Source of the DNA: Lachnospiraceae bacterium
Lineage (GTDB): Bacteria > Bacillota > Clostridia > Lachnospirales > Lachnospiraceae
Reading direction: 5' to 3'
DNA: 5,670 nucleotides
Assembly (NCBI GenBank): GCA_021202715.1
Contig: JAJQCL010000028.1
Location: forward strand, 1-5,670
Part shown: positions 5,138 to 5,670 of the stretch, piece by piece
Layout: each line of letters starts with the position of its first letter
Position numbering within the stretch: the stretch's first letter is position 1
Position numbers and translations under genes: made by a program
The notes under the pieces: model-generated
The model's database searches: none
What the model was told of the DNA's origin: nothing
The model's input: the letters and a program-made list of their open reading frames with translations, nothing else

Positions 5138-5670
5138 GCTTCGATTGCGTACTCTGATTTTAGCGCGATTGCCTTTGGATGGTCTTCACCCAGAATAGAA
5201 ATAAGTTGGGCTAAATCTTCCTTAGCGTCTATATATTGCTCCCTATCCATATGATCATCAAATTTTTCAATCAGTCTTTCTACTTTTTCCGGCCGCATAT
5301 GATATCCGAGCATATCTCTCAGGATTTCATTTACTGAAAACGCATAACTGTCTGAAATATAGCGGACATTCTGCTCATCATCGATGCTGATAATATTCGC
5401 ATTTTTACAGGAGGACACGATGATGGGAGAGTGTGTCGCCGCTATAAACTGTATATTCGGAAATGTTTCCGTCAGCGCATCAACGATTCTCCATTGCCAC
5501 TTCGGATGAAGATTAGAGTCTATTTCATCAATCAAAACAATTCCTTCTGCCTCTGGTATCTTTTTCCCAGCGTCCGGATTTAAAATTGCCAGACGATAGG
5601 CCAAGTCAATGACCATATTTAATACAGACTGATAGCCCTCACTTAAATCTTCGCTCTCCTTTACGTCTTT
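5128..5670 (-). CDS. COG3950/PtuA-like AAA ATPase, C-terminal part (5' end outside the window)
   Basis: The frame is open to the right edge, and 180 residues are visible. They include an ABC-type signature DLSEGYQS (residues 8-15 of the visible part), Walker B GIVLIDEID (43-51) with catalytic Glu49, the following NLHP D-loop-like turn, FPNIQFIAATHSP with the switch His80, and a helical C-terminal extension (EKVERLIEKFDDH... to YAIEAEE). This order is characteristic of the SMC/RecF/OLD-like ATPases of COG3950, to which PtuA of Septu and of retron-linked defence systems belongs. Walker A would lie upstream, outside the window. ATG 5616 is an internal Met because the signature motif precedes it. 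In defence loci an HNH nuclease gene (PtuB) usually follows; none is present here. Its A+T content is visibly higher than that of the regulator and kinase genes, suggesting separate acquisition. A defence role is inference; orphan members of this family are of unknown function. Confidence 0.85.
   Translation of the reverse strand, partial: KDVKESEDLSEGYQSVLNMVIDLAYRLAILNPDAGKKIPEAEGIVLIDEIDSNLHPKWQWRIVDALTETFPNIQFIAATHSPIIVSSCKNANIISIDDEQNVRYISDSYAFSVNEILRDMLGYHMRPEKVERLIEKFDDHMDREQYIDAKEDLAQLISILGEDHPKAIALKSEYAIEAEE

Overview
The window looks like a chromosomal or accessory segment from a low-to-mid GC Firmicute, most likely a gut-type clostridium (Oscillospiraceae/Lachnospiraceae grade). 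This is judged from GGAGG-type ribosome binding sites, tightly overlapping genes, and the combination of ABC-2 permeases with an OmpR/HisKA two-component pair. The lineage is an inference; no marker gene is present.

Left half, + strand (2-2838): an ABC-2 type export operon. It holds the C-terminal part of permease A (runs in from the left edge), permease B (starts at 393, overlapping A by 26 bp), permease C (ends at 2167) and an ATP-binding subunit (2164-2838, ATGA overlap with C). B and C are related to each other: both have an R-x-G-S-F motif after their second membrane segment. The B/C junction is damaged. B is interrupted near codon 236 by roughly 190 bp of GC-rich DNA that folds into two palindromic domains (about 1098-1290). 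C has a strong Shine-Dalgarno followed by ACG where ATG is expected (1381), and one C too many in a C-run (1428-1431). The net result is an open frame from the end of the insertion (ATG 1292, preceded by GAGGGG) through the last membrane segment of B and all the membrane segments of C. The operon is therefore either decaying or has been rewired into a B-tail/C fusion.

Right half, - strand (2931-5005): a histidine kinase (452 aa, two membrane segments, about 120-residue extracytoplasmic sensor) and its OmpR-family response regulator (239 aa), overlapping by ATGA. They converge on the ABC operon across a 92-bp gap with no clear terminator. Linked kinase/regulator/ABC-2 exporter sets commonly sense and remove antimicrobial peptides or similar membrane-active compounds, so this is the likely role here. 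The substrate cannot be read from the sequence.

Right edge, - strand (5128-5670): the C-terminal 180 residues of a COG3950/PtuA-like AAA ATPase, visibly more A+T-rich than the two-component genes. Relatives occur in Septu and retron-associated defence systems, normally followed by an HNH nuclease gene (PtuB). Here the position after the ATPase is occupied by the 122-bp leader of the response regulator. That leader carries a strong RBS plus ATG in frame with the regulator and a CTGTA palindrome/direct repeat that could be an operator. No RNA genes, CRISPR arrays or complete insertion sequences were seen.
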